Source of the DNA: an uncultured Erysipelotrichaceae bacterium | GTDB lineage: Bacteria; Bacillota_I; Bacilli_A; Erysipelotrichales; Erysipelotrichaceae | DNA: 48,327 bases | Assembly (NCBI GenBank): GCA_944325685.1 | Contig: CALVBC010000001.1 | Location: forward strand, 1 to 48,327 | Direction: 5' to 3' | Part shown: positions 1-9,280 of the stretch, piece by piece | How the letters are laid out: each line of letters opens with the position of its first letter | How positions within the stretch are numbered: position 1 is the stretch's first letter | Notes under the pieces: model-generated | The model's input: only the letters and a program-made list of their open reading frames with translations | What the model was told of the DNA's origin: nothing | Database searches by the model: none | Made by a program: the position numbers and the translations under genes

Positions 1-27
1 ACACTAAGATCATTTTTATAACGTTGA

Positions 28-61
28 AATTGGGCTTAATCAATATTGATTAAGCCCAATT
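28..61. terminator. Perfect palindrome, probable bidirectional terminator
   Basis: A perfect 34-nt palindrome whose half-site is aattgggcttaatcaat. It lies downstream of the minus-strand lipoprotein gene, and its A/T ends could serve as a terminator for either strand. I see no gene in the remaining bases between 62 and 141. Confidence 0.65.
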
Positions 62-141
62 ATTCATATATCCCTATCTAATATTCATTTAATTATTTCT
101 ACTGTCTACTTGACAGGGTATACATTACAAACGAGCTATTT

Positions 142-696
142 TTACTTGACTAGTGGTTCAAACATCTCTTTATAGCGATCGATCATCATCTGTCTTGTGG
201 CATCAGTCGCATCAAAGCCAGATACAGCGCTGATCTGTGAATCAGCTATCTCGCCATCGATGATCGTAAAGACATGTGGTGTAGCTATTTGTTTTACACC
301 ATCATACTCATCGAGGTAGTCATATAGTAGCTCTGTTATCTGATCAGCATGTGATGAGAAAGCACTAGCTGGATCATCGACATTGATATAGTAGATATTA
401 ACACCAACTTCCTTAGCAGCTTCATCAGCTATACTGATAAGCACATTACATGCATAGCACTCAGGATAACCTAGAAAGAAGATCCCTGAGCCACCATCAT
501 TTACTAAATTCAATAAGTCAGTAGCTTTGATCTCTAAGAAAGCGTGATCATGGGCATCCATATTATCATAGCTGCTCATATCGGTACTAACAGCCCCTTC
601 GATCGGTGTGATGATCGTTTCAGGTCTACTATCACTTTCACCACAGCCAGTAAGGACTAATAGTAAGATACTTAATACTAATAATAACTTTTTCAT
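142..696 (-). CDS. Thioredoxin-fold lipoprotein
   Basis: A 184-residue protein. It starts with a lipoprotein signal peptide (Lys-Lys, a leucine-rich core, then the lipobox LTGC at about residues 15-18), so it is probably lipid-anchored outside the membrane. From about residue 60 it reads as a thioredoxin-like fold: a hydrophobic strand followed by ECYAC, a CxxC redox pair, then a helix and the strand VNIYYINVDD. This suggests a thiol oxidoreductase, although the CYAC active site is not a classical CGPC. The start has a good ribosome site (AGGAGAG, 6 nt spacing). It lies 8 nt after the PfkB kinase gene and is probably cotranscribed with it. The substrate is unknown. Confidence 0.75.
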   Translation of the reverse strand: MKKLLLVLSILLLVLTGCGESDSRPETIITPIEGAVSTDMSSYDNMDAHDHAFLEIKATDLLNLVNDGGSGIFFLGYPECYACNVLISIADEAAKEVGVNIYYINVDDPASAFSSHADQITELLYDYLDEYDGVKQIATPHVFTIIDGEIADSQISAVSGFDATDATRQMMIDRYKEMFEPLVK

Positions 697-704
697 TTTC
701 TCTC

Positions 705-1619
705 CTATAACTTTTCGATCTTGATCTGATCGATGATCTTTTCGATATCATCTCTTGTGGCCATACCTTCCGTAAAGGCTGTAGCTGTACCAGCAGCACA
801 GGCATAGGTAAAGGCCTCAAGGCTATTGGCACCTCTTTGTAGGTTGAAGACATAAGCAGCCACCATCGCATCACCACAACCTGTCGTCGATACCACTTCA
901 CCATCTAAGCCTCGATGACAATAAACACCTTCATTTGAGACAAAGTAAGCTCCATCTTTTCCTACTGATACTAGGACATTCATCGCGCCCTGTTCTAAGA
1001 GCTTATTGGCTGCTTCTAATATCGAAGCTTCATCAGTGATGATATGACCACAGATCTCTTCAAGCTCAGCGATATTTGGCTTGATGAGATATGGGTGACA
1101 TTCTAGACAATCCCTGATCAATTCCTCATTGGTATCCATGAAGATCTTGACACCACGATTTGATAAGACGTGGATGATATCCTTCATCTGGGCTCCGATC
1201 TCCTTTTGGACATTGCCACTCAAGATGAAGATATCACCGCGGTCGACCTTGTCTAATCGCTTAGCTAATTTCTCAAATTCACTGTCCTTGATGATCGGAC
1301 CTTTGGCATTCAAGACCGTCTCGATCCCGGTATTGAGTTTGATGTTGATCCTTGTATCACCTTCAATAGAGACAAAACGCGATTGGACATAGTGATAGAT
1401 GCTCAAGCGCTCTAAGTAGTATTCCTTGACAAAGCCTCCTAAAAATCCAGTAGCTACTGAAGGGATCATAAGGTTATTGAGCTCGATCGATACATTGACC
1501 CCTTTACCACCGGTCATGAAGTGATCATCGCTCAAACGGTTTACCTCGCCAATATTCATATTGGTGTCGAGCTTGATATAGTAATCAAGGCTCGGATTTG
1601 TCGTGCATGTATATATCAT
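705..1619 (-). CDS. fruK: 1-phosphofructokinase-type PfkB kinase
   Basis: A 304-residue PfkB-family sugar kinase of the FruK/LacC branch. It phosphorylates a sugar phosphate with ATP, most likely fructose 1-phosphate; tagatose 6-phosphate is the alternative. The substrate motif TGGKGVNVS is at about residues 36-44 and the C-terminal nucleotide/anion-hole motif TTGCGDAMVAA at about 247-257, with the catalytic Asp in GCGD. The length fits the family. There is no PTS fructose transporter or DeoR regulator next to it, so the pathway assignment rests on the protein alone. A TATAAT hexamer at 1628-1633 ends 8 nt before the ATG, so the transcript leader would be extremely short. Confidence 0.8.
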   Translation of the reverse strand: MIYTCTTNPSLDYYIKLDTNMNIGEVNRLSDDHFMTGGKGVNVSIELNNLMIPSVATGFLGGFVKEYYLERLSIYHYVQSRFVSIEGDTRINIKLNTGIETVLNAKGPIIKDSEFEKLAKRLDKVDRGDIFILSGNVQKEIGAQMKDIIHVLSNRGVKIFMDTNEELIRDCLECHPYLIKPNIAELEEICGHIITDEASILEAANKLLEQGAMNVLVSVGKDGAYFVSNEGVYCHRGLDGEVVSTTGCGDAMVAAYVFNLQRGANSLEAFTYACAAGTATAFTEGMATRDDIEKIIDQIKIEKL

Positions 1620-1671
1620 ATGCCCCCATTATAGCATTGCCAAGAGATCATTAGTATTCTAAAATTGTGCT

Positions 1672-3510
1672 ATGGCTGATATTTCGTTAAAGATCTTGCA
1701 AAATAGTGAACTAGTCACGATGGTGATCGTGATCGCTATCATCTTTGGTCTATTAAAACTACTATCAAAAGTTAAGGTGATAAAGGATAACTTCTTTATC
1801 ATCTTTTTAACGATAACCTATGCCTTTTTGACCTTTTATTATCTCGGCACATTCAAACTTGCCACATCGACTTTTGATGCGATCAAAAACGATCAAGAGA
1901 TAATATTAAAAGTAAATGGACCATTTGATAAGATCTATGCGATATCCGGTATCGGTGATAATAATAGTAATCACGGTACTTATCAGATCTACTATCACGA
2001 TATCGAGATTTATACTGGTGATACCTTAAACGGCGAATATACCTATCTCACAACTTTAGATGAAGAGGAATTCTATAAATATCAGATCATCGATGTCGGC
2101 CATATAGAAGATCCTTATATAAAACTGGTCTTCACATCAAGAAATGGTGTCTTATCTGAGCTTTGGCTAGTAAATGATGAAGATGTCCAAAATATCGAAG
2201 TGATAAGCGATAGCGCTAGTAAAGATCTAACAAATGCCTATAAGCTCATCGATGAACAAGACACCATCGCCTTAGATCCATCATATATGGATGAGACCTA
2301 CTTCGATGAGATATACCACGCCCGTAATGCCTATGAGATCGCGAGTGGCCAAAAGATGTATACCGCTGTCCATCCGCTTTTAGGTACCGAGATCATAGCT
2401 CTAGGCACTAAGATCTTTGGCTTTAATACCTTTGGTTTCCGCTTTATGGGTGCCCTATTCAGTGTCTTACTAATACCACTAATCTATCTATTAAGTCGTG
2501 AATTCTTTAAAAAGAAGTGGTCATATTTAGTAGCTTTACTATTTGCCTTTGACTTTATGCACTATACGACCGGAAGGATCGCTACCTTAGAGCCTTTTAG
2601 TATCTTCTTTATCGTTTTGATGTTTTATCTTATGATCAAAGCTTTAAAGTATGACTATACCAAAGACACCAAAAAGAGCTTTAAGTGGCTAGCCTTAAGT
2701 GGTATCGCGATGGGCTTAGCGATATCGACTAAATGGACTGGTATCTATGGTGCTTTAGGCCTAGCTATCATCTACTTCATCTTTAATATCAAGTATCTAT
2801 TAAAAGCTAAAAAGGAAAATAGACCAGTCTTAAAAAAGACCTTCTATCTCTTTTTGTGGTCGGTCTTATTCTTTATCATCATCCCACTTATCATCTATAC
2901 CATGAGCTTTATCTTGGTACCGATGTATGCCGATAAGTGGACGAATATCAGCGAGTTTATCGATCAGGTCATCAGATATAACACCTATATGTTTGAATAT
3001 CATACCGGCCTTGAAAGTACCCATCCGTATTCTAGTGAATGGTATCAATGGCTCTTTGATATAAGGCCGATCTGGTATTATGTCAAAAGAGGCAATGACT
3101 ATATCCAAACCATATCCTGTTTCAATGATCCGATCATCAGTATCGCTGGCTTTATCGCCATGGTCTGTGCTCTATATAAGATCATCAAGGTAAGAGACAC
3201 TAAACTCATGACTTTAGTCATCATGTATCTGAGCTTATTATTGCCTTGGGTCTTTGTGACAAGGACTTCCTTTAGCTATCACTACTATCCTTGTATCCCC
3301 TTCCTTATCATGACCTTAGTATATGTCCTATATGATGTCTATCGTAATTTAAAGCCTGAACACTTAAAGATCTTTAAGCGTTGCCTATATGGCTTTGTGA
3401 TCATCAGTGGCTTATTATTCATCCTCTTTTTACCGATCATCAGTGGCTTTAAGACCTCATATATCTATGTCAAGATCTTAAGGTGGTTACCAAGTTGGTA
3501 CTTTGGTTGA
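1672..3510 (+). CDS. PMT-family (GT39-like) membrane glycosyltransferase
   Basis: A 612-residue polytopic membrane protein related to dolichyl-phosphate-mannose protein mannosyltransferases. After two N-terminal membrane segments (about 13-32 and 39-60) comes a soluble extracytoplasmic stretch of roughly 130 residues. This leads into the family's acidic motif DETYFDEIYHARNAYE and then HPLLGTEIIALG. At least eight further hydrophobic helices follow. It probably transfers a sugar from a lipid carrier to a protein or envelope glycan; donor and acceptor cannot be read from sequence. There is no Shine-Dalgarno. The hexamer TAAAAT (1660-1665) lies 6 nt before the ATG, which suggests a leaderless transcript divergent from fruK. 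Confidence 0.75.
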   Translation: MADISLKILQNSELVTMVIVIAIIFGLLKLLSKVKVIKDNFFIIFLTITYAFLTFYYLGTFKLATSTFDAIKNDQEIILKVNGPFDKIYAISGIGDNNSNHGTYQIYYHDIEIYTGDTLNGEYTYLTTLDEEEFYKYQIIDVGHIEDPYIKLVFTSRNGVLSELWLVNDEDVQNIEVISDSASKDLTNAYKLIDEQDTIALDPSYMDETYFDEIYHARNAYEIASGQKMYTAVHPLLGTEIIALGTKIFGFNTFGFRFMGALFSVLLIPLIYLLSREFFKKKWSYLVALLFAFDFMHYTTGRIATLEPFSIFFIVLMFYLMIKALKYDYTKDTKKSFKWLALSGIAMGLAISTKWTGIYGALGLAIIYFIFNIKYLLKAKKENRPVLKKTFYLFLWSVLFFIIIPLIIYTMSFILVPMYADKWTNISEFIDQVIRYNTYMFEYHTGLESTHPYSSEWYQWLFDIRPIWYYVKRGNDYIQTISCFNDPIISIAGFIAMVCALYKIIKVRDTKLMTLVIMYLSLLLPWVFVTRTSFSYHYYPCIPFLIMTLVYVLYDVYRNLKPEHLKIFKRCLYGFVIISGLLFILFLPIISGFKTSYIYVKILRWLPSWYFG

Positions 3511-3852
3511 TCATCTTAAATATATCAGGATATCTTCTTTGTCCTTTTTTAACGCCACATAGTGATCCATATAGGCATCTCCACCGCTGATCGAGATATA
3601 GAGATGTTCCACCATGACTTTCTTAGCGATGATCCCATCGATATTGATATGGTGATTGATGAAGATGAGATCGTAGATATTATTGATAAGCCCTTTGATA
3701 AGATCATCTTCATCACCGATCGATACAGTGACCTTTTTACCACTTGTATCAGGGGCAAACAGCGAGGTGAACTTATACATCGTCCCTGGTGCTACCATCC
3801 CGATATTCAAGCTCTGGCTTTTCTCTTTGAGGTCCTTAGATCTATCCTTCAT
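3511..3852 (-). CDS. Small hypothetical protein
   Basis: A 113-residue minus-strand frame that I do not recognise. It has a charged N-terminus, a central segment with alternating hydrophobic residues (YDLIFINHHINIDGI) and a soluble C-terminus; there is no signal peptide or membrane segment. It begins directly after the PMT stop codon and converges on it. GAGG abuts the ATG with no spacer, so the start is doubtful; Met-19 is another possibility. A 106-codon frame overlaps on the opposite strand, but the minus frame looks more protein-like. It may be a real hypothetical protein or a remnant. Confidence 0.45.
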   Translation of the reverse strand: MKDRSKDLKEKSQSLNIGMVAPGTMYKFTSLFAPDTSGKKVTVSIGDEDDLIKGLINNIYDLIFINHHINIDGIIAKKVMVEHLYISISGGDAYMDHYVALKKDKEDILIYLR

Positions 3853-3887
3853 CCTCTTTTATCGGACTTTATATTTAAATAGAGTTG

Positions 3888-5255
3888 CTATTTTATGTAA
3901 AGGTCATCTCCATCTAGATAGACTATATCAGGATGTTTATTTTCGAAACCATTGATCGATATAAAGCCAATTTTACCAACCTTTATTCCTGGCATAGCTT
4001 CTATCTGTCCGATCTCAGCTTCGATCTTTTTATCACTCATAGGTGAAGCTAGGTACTTTGCCTCATAAATATCAAAGGCGTCTTTAGTCTTTAAAACGAT
4101 ATCAAATTCACCATTTGTTTTATTCTTTGCATCATTATAGTAATACGTTCCGATATTGAGGATCCCTTTTTGCTTACCACTTTGAACTTGCATCGAAAAA
4201 TAGGATCGACATATATCTTCAAAACGAAAGGATATGAAAGTAGTGAGAGACTCTTCTATATATGCTTCATAAAAAGCTTCGGCTCCTAAGACTTGTAAAG
4301 CACTCTTATTACGTGAAACATATGTATAGAAGAAACGGAGAAGATTATCCGTCAACTCATAGCGGATCAGCTTATTATTATCTAATTTATTGATAGGAGC
4401 GGTCTTAGATATAAGTTCCATATCCAGCAATGTCTTCAATTGCTTGCTCAATAAGCCATTGTCCTTCATAGATAGCTTAGCCTCGATCTCAGAATACTTC
4501 TTTTTACCATTGGCGATCGCATACAGTATCCGCTCGACATTGGTGCTTGTTGATAGATCGGAGATCAATAAGTTATTTGCATAATGATAAATAGCATTAG
4601 AAGGATTGAGTACAGTAGAAATGATATTTTGTTTTAGTGATCTATCAGGATATAGCAGTTCATTGACGAATGGTGAACCACCAAATACAGCATACATAGC
4701 CACTTTGTCATATGGCGTTTTATCATTATAAAACGTCGAACAGGTTTTATAGTCGAGTTCTTTTAAATTGATAATGGTATCAAATCTACCATATAAGGCA
4801 TTTCCCTCTTCGAGCATATCCTTCATGATCGAAATGTATGACCCAGAAATAAATAGACGAATATTAGCGATATGATTGTCGATGATATTCTGAAACATAG
4901 AGTCGATCATTTTGGGCTTAGTGAACTCTTTCAAATAAGGATATTCATCGATAACGATGTTGAATGTCTCTGGTAGTGTATTTAAATACGCAAATAGATC
5001 GATAAAGTTGTCAAAAGACATCGGAACAGGTAAGACCTTTTCACGCACAAGCATCGAAATAAGCCCATCAATATTATCTTTGATCGGTGCTTTTAAACAT
5101 TCGTAGTAGATAGTTTTATTTGGATCAGTCTTAAGCGACTCTAAGATCAATGCGGTCTTACCTACTTTTCGTTTTCCATATACCATAATACTTGCAGACC
5201 TTTTTAAGAGGGATTCTTTTATAATAGTTAGCTCCTTTTTCCGACCGATGAACAT
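3888..5255 (-). CDS. ATPase_2 / DUF234 family protein
   Basis: A 455-residue protein of the archaeal-type ATPase family (ATPase_2) with the usual DUF234-like C-terminus. It opens with MFIGRKKEL and has a Walker A motif YGKRKVGKTALI at about residues 22-33 and a Walker B-like VIDEYPYL near 105. The middle part resembles a winged helix (about 250-310). The C-terminus contains GEFDIVL...IYEAKY, which matches the core of a PD-(D/E)xK nuclease fold. Biological role is unknown. I chose the start at 5255 because AAAGGAG lies 6 nt upstream; an upstream in-frame ATG lacks such a site. It uses ATT and ATA isoleucine codons more than its neighbours, hinting at transfer. Confidence 0.8.
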   Translation of the reverse strand: MFIGRKKELTIIKESLLKRSASIMVYGKRKVGKTALILESLKTDPNKTIYYECLKAPIKDNIDGLISMLVREKVLPVPMSFDNFIDLFAYLNTLPETFNIVIDEYPYLKEFTKPKMIDSMFQNIIDNHIANIRLFISGSYISIMKDMLEEGNALYGRFDTIINLKELDYKTCSTFYNDKTPYDKVAMYAVFGGSPFVNELLYPDRSLKQNIISTVLNPSNAIYHYANNLLISDLSTSTNVERILYAIANGKKKYSEIEAKLSMKDNGLLSKQLKTLLDMELISKTAPINKLDNNKLIRYELTDNLLRFFYTYVSRNKSALQVLGAEAFYEAYIEESLTTFISFRFEDICRSYFSMQVQSGKQKGILNIGTYYYNDAKNKTNGEFDIVLKTKDAFDIYEAKYLASPMSDKKIEAEIGQIEAMPGIKVGKIGFISINGFENKHPDIVYLDGDDLYIK

Positions 5256-5298
5256 AATGATCTCCTTTACTGAATATTTTTTCACTGAAACTAAATTC

Positions 5299-5327
5299 AT
5301 TATAATACAATTAGGCAATATCATCAA
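5299..5327 (-). promoter_or_regulatory. Sigma-A promoter of the ATPase_2 gene
   Basis: On the minus strand TTGATG (5327-5322), a 17-nt spacer and a perfect TATAAT (5304-5299), ending 43 nt before the start codon at 5255. Confidence 0.65.
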
Positions 5328-5365
5328 TAAATTATACATATGTGCGTATTCCCCCGTATTTTATT

Positions 5366-5400
5366 CCCGATTTTTTCCAGGATTTACTCCCGATTTTTTC
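5366..5400. repeat. Two direct repeats, 23-nt period
   Basis: CCCGATTTTTTC occurs at 5366-5377 and again at 5389-5400. A weaker third relative (CCCCCGTATTTT) lies just to the left. The repeats sit upstream of the -35 box of the ATPase_2 promoter, where a regulator could bind; their function is unknown. Confidence 0.4.
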
Positions 5401-5420
5401 TCTATACATAAGATCGCGTT

Positions 5421-5455
5421 AAAAAAGCGGCATGGCTATTTACCATACCGCTTTA
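5421..5455 (-). terminator. rpoC intrinsic terminator
   Basis: On the minus strand, AAGCGGTATGG, a 7-nt loop and CCATGCCGCTT form an 11-bp stem with one G-U pair, followed by a run of six T. It lies 22 nt after the rpoC stop codon. Confidence 0.85.
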
Positions 5456-5476
5456 GTTTAACGATCGATTATGATC

Positions 5477-8400
5477 TTATTTTCCGCCTTCAATAACTTC
5501 TTTTGGTAGTTGTTCTTCTAGGCGTGCTTTATGTTCAGCGACCTTTTCCTCACGGATCTCTTTTAGTTCTTCTGCTCGTTTCATGACTTGTTTTGTCGTC
5601 TCTCTTTCGAACTTCGAACCTGTACCCGCTGGGATCGGTTTACCGATGATAACATTCTCTTTTAAGCCACGGAGATTATCGATCTTACCTTGGACGGCTG
5701 CATTGGTCAAGACTTTAGATGTCTCTTGGAATGATGCCGCGGATAAGAAGGAGTCAGTCTCAACCGATGACTTAGCGATACCTAAGATGATCGGACCATA
5801 TTGGGCAGGACGTTTACCATCAAGTAATAGATGACCATTGATATTTTCCATCCTACGTCTTGATAGTGATTGACCATTCACAAGTTCTGAATCACCTGGA
5901 TCAGTGACCGTTACCTTACGTAGCATCTGTCTGATGATGACTTCGATGTGCTTATCAGAGATATCGATACCTTGTGCTGCATAGACCTTTTTAACTTCTT
6001 TTAAGATGTAGTTCTGTGCTGCTTCAACACCCGCAACAGCGAGAAGTTCCTTTGGATCGACACTACCTTCTGTTAGCTTATCACCAGCTTTGACCTTTGA
6101 TCCGACTTTGAGCCATGATCTGATCGCACTGGCCATCGTGCACTTGTGATCTTTAGTCTCCTTGTCATTAGTGATCTTGATGATATAACCATTACGGTTT
6201 TCCATCTCATCGATCGCTGTGATCTCACCATCGATCTTAGCTAAGACGGCTAAGTGCTTTGGCTTACGCGCTTCGAATAATTCTTCAACACGAGGAAGAC
6301 CTTGGGTGATATCACCCTCACTACCTGAGGCAACACCACCGGTATGGAAGGTACGCATCGTTAGCTGTGTACCTGGCTCACCGATAGATTGGGCTGCCAT
6401 GATACCGACTGATTCACCTTTTTCGACAAGCTTACCAGTCGCCATATTACGACCATAACACTTACGGCAGATACCATCGATCGACTCACAAGTGAAGACA
6501 TTGCGGATGCATACTTTCTTGACACCAGCATCCACGATCGCCTTAGCTAAGGCATCATCGATATATGCATCTTCATCAACGATGATCTCACCGGTTTTTG
6601 GATGAGTTACCGCTTCAAATGTATAACGACCAACGATACGATCGTATAGTTTTTCGATGACGTTGTTGTCTTTGGCATCGACGATATCTTCGACCCAATA
6701 ACCCTTCTCTGGATGACAATCATCTTCCGTGATAAGGATATCCTGAGCGACATCGACAAGACGTCTTGTCAGATAACCTGACTCAGCGGTCTTTAAGGCT
6801 GTATCGGTAAGACCTTTACGGACACCGTGGGTGGAAATAAAGAACTCAGATACGTTTAGACCTTCACGGAATGAAGAGTAGATCGGGACCTCGATGATCG
6901 ATGGTTGATATTCCTTCTTCGATTTCGATTGGGTAGGTCTTGCCATAAGACCACGCATACCAGCGAGCTGCGTGAAGTGCGACTTATTACCACGGGCACC
7001 AGATACCGCCATCATGTTGATCGGTGATTTACGTGGCAGATTGCTCATGACCTCATCACCGATGACGTTCTTGGTATCATCCCATAGTTTAGAGAAGTGT
7101 TTTTCCCACTCAGGTGGTGTCAATAGACCTCTCTTGAGTAAAGTCTGTAAGACATCAGCTTTTTGTTTTGCTTCATCGACGTATTTTTGCTTATTAGGTG
7201 CGACGTTGATATCGGATAGTGATACCGTCATACCAGCAACAGTCGAGTATTCAAAACCCATGTCTTTGATATTGTCTAGGATCTCAGCTGAACCTTCTGT
7301 ACGGTAGCGATTGAATACTTCCGCGATGACCGCTGATAGATCCTTCTTCTTGAATTCACCTTTGATCGGCTCATTAGCGATATGCGCCTTGATATCAGTA
7401 CCTGGCTCAACGAAATCACTGTCTGGTGTTGCCTTTAAGTTAGCTTCCGATACGAAGTTGATATATGGGAAGTCACTTGGGAAGCAACTGTTGAAGATCA
7501 GTTTACCAACGGTCGTGATCAAATACATGCCGTTTTGTTTCTTGGTGAAACTTGACTTCTTGAGTGAGATAGCTGGTAAGGCGATCCTTGTATGTAAGTG
7601 GACCTTCTTATCGTTATAAGCCATCATGACTTCATTTGGATCCTTATAGACATGTCCTTCCGCATCACCAAAGCCACGCCACATCTCAGCTGCTTCATGA
7701 TCGCCTAAGGCTTCGATCGTATCCGCTTTGTCATAGAACTCTTGGGCTTTTTCTTCCATGTTGAGATAGAAGTTACCTAAGACCATGTCCTGTGATGGGG
7801 TAACGATCGGGTGACCATCTTTTGGACCGAGGATGTTGTTTGATGCAAGCATCAATACCTCAGCTTCTGCCCTTGCCTTTTCGCTTAATGGTAAGTGGAC
7901 AGCCATCTGGTCGCCATCGAAGTCAGCGTTGAACGCTGTACAGACAAGTGGATGTAGACGGATAGCTCTACCTTCAACGAGTTTTGGTTTGAAGGCTTGG
8001 ATACCTAATCTATGGAGCGTAGGGGCACGGTTCAATAATACCGGATGACCCTTCATGACCTCTTCTAAGACGTCCCAGATCTGTGGATCGAGACGATCGA
8101 TCATACGCTCGGCATTCTTTGGATTTGGGGCTAGTTCACGATTGACGATCTCACTGATGACAAATGGCTTGTATAGTTGGATAGCCATCTCTCTTGGGAT
8201 ACCACATTGGTACATCTTGAGATCTGGACCAACAGCGATAACGCTACGACCAGAGAAGTCGACACGCTTACCTAAGAGGTTTTGACGGAAACGACCCTGT
8301 TTACCCTTTAAGCTATGGGATAGTGACTTTAAAGCTCTACCACCAGCACCCTTGATAGCGGCACCACGACGGCCATTATCGATAAGGGCATCAACTGCTT

Positions 8401-9280
8401 CTTGAAGCATCCTCTTTTCGTTTTGGACGATGATCGCTGGTGTACCGATCTCAAGGAGCTTCTTAAGACGGTTATTACGCGTGATTACACGACGATAGAG
8501 GTCGTTTAAGTCACTGGTCGCAAATCTTCCACCATCTAGTTGTAACATCGGTCTTAGATCTGGTGGTATTACTGGTAGGTTTACAAGTACCATCCACTCA
8601 GGTCTATTGTCTGATTCAACAAAGGCATTGAAGACCTCTAAGCGCTTGATAAGCTTCTTGCGCTTGTCACTACCAGCATTCTTATCTGATAGTTTAGCGA
8701 TCTCATCTTTTATTGCTTGTTGTTCAGCCTTGACATCTAGTTGTTGTAAAAGGACTTGGATCGCTTCGGCGCCGGTTTGCGCTGTAAATGAATCAGCACC
8801 ATATAGGGCTTTAAAATCGCGATATTCCCTTTCCGATAAGATCTGTTTATATGCGAGCTTTGATGTACCTGGATCAGTGACGATCCATGATACGAAGTAG
8901 ACGACTTCTTCAAGCTCTTTGGTCTTGAGATTCAATAATTGACCGATCGGTGAAGGTAAAGCTTTTAGATACCAGATATGGACGACTGGCGCTTCAAGAT
9001 GGATATGACCCATCCTTTCTCTTCTGACGGATGACTTGGTGATCTCAACACCGCATCTGTCACATACGACGCCTTTGTAGCGGACCTTCTTATATTTACC
9101 ACAAGCACATTCCCAGTCCTTTGTAGGACCAAAGATACGCTCACAGAACAAGCCATCGCGTTCTGGCTTTTGACTACGATAGTTGATCGTCTCTGGTTTA
9201 GTTACTTCACCATGGGACCATTCTAGGACCCTTTCCGGTGAGGCTAGACCGATCTTTAATGCATCAAATTGTTTAGCCAT
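5477..9280 (-). CDS. rpoC: DNA-directed RNA polymerase subunit beta'
   Basis: The 1267-residue largest catalytic subunit of RNA polymerase. It has the N-terminal zinc-binding cysteines ([20 protein letters not shown]), the catalytic Mg-binding motif [19 protein letters not shown], the bridge-helix region [19 protein letters not shown] and, close by, [15 protein letters not shown]. The C-terminal tail is Lys/Glu-rich. Its start codon overlaps the end of rpoB by 8 nt, with GAGGAGGGC inside the rpoB 3' end as ribosome site, so the two subunits are translationally coupled. Transcription stops at the hairpin at 5421-5455. Length and order are as expected in Bacillota. Confidence 0.98.
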   Translation of the reverse strand: MAKQFDALKIGLASPERVLEWSHGEVTKPETINYRSQKPERDGLFCERIFGPTKDWECACGKYKKVRYKGVVCDRCGVEITKSSVRRERMGHIHLEAPVVHIWYLKALPSPIGQLLNLKTKELEEVVYFVSWIVTDPGTSKLAYKQILSEREYRDFKALYGADSFTAQTGAEAIQVLLQQLDVKAEQQAIKDEIAKLSDKNAGSDKRKKLIKRLEVFNAFVESDNRPEWMVLVNLPVIPPDLRPMLQLDGGRFATSDLNDLYRRVITRNNRLKKLLEIGTPAIIVQNEKRMLQEAVDALIDNGRRGAAIKGAGGRALKSLSHSLKGKQGRFRQNLLGKRVDFSGRSVIAVGPDLKMYQCGIPREMAIQLYKPFVISEIVNRELAPNPKNAERMIDRLDPQIWDVLEEVMKGHPVLLNRAPTLHRLGIQAFKPKLVEGRAIRLHPLVCTAFNADFDGDQMAVHLPLSEKARAEAEVLMLASNNILGPKDGHPIVTPSQDMVLGNFYLNMEEKAQEFYDKADTIEALGDHEAAEMWRGFGDAEGHVYKDPNEVMMAYNDKKVHLHTRIALPAISLKKSSFTKKQNGMYLITTVGKLIFNSCFPSDFPYINFVSEANLKATPDSDFVEPGTDIKAHIANEPIKGEFKKKDLSAVIAEVFNRYRTEGSAEILDNIKDMGFEYSTVAGMTVSLSDINVAPNKQKYVDEAKQKADVLQTLLKRGLLTPPEWEKHFSKLWDDTKNVIGDEVMSNLPRKSPINMMAVSGARGNKSHFTQLAGMRGLMARPTQSKSKKEYQPSIIEVPIYSSFREGLNVSEFFISTHGVRKGLTDTALKTAESGYLTRRLVDVAQDILITEDDCHPEKGYWVEDIVDAKDNNVIEKLYDRIVGRYTFEAVTHPKTGEIIVDEDAYIDDALAKAIVDAGVKKVCIRNVFTCESIDGICRKCYGRNMATGKLVEKGESVGIMAAQSIGEPGTQLTMRTFHTGGVASGSEGDITQGLPRVEELFEARKPKHLAVLAKIDGEITAIDEMENRNGYIIKITNDKETKDHKCTMASAIRSWLKVGSKVKAGDKLTEGSVDPKELLAVAGVEAAQNYILKEVKKVYAAQGIDISDKHIEVIIRQMLRKVTVTDPGDSELVNGQSLSRRRMENINGHLLLDGKRPAQYGPIILGIAKSSVETDSFLSAASFQETSKVLTNAAVQGKIDNLRGLKENVIIGKPIPAGTGSKFERETTKQVMKRAEELKEIREEKVAEHKARLEEQLPKEVIEGGK

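Noticed and set aside
3562-3882. A 106-codon plus-strand frame opposite the small gene at 3511-3852
   Set aside because: It overlaps almost completely, has no ribosome site and its translation is dominated by Asp/Ile from the abundant GATATC-like words; the minus frame is more protein-like.
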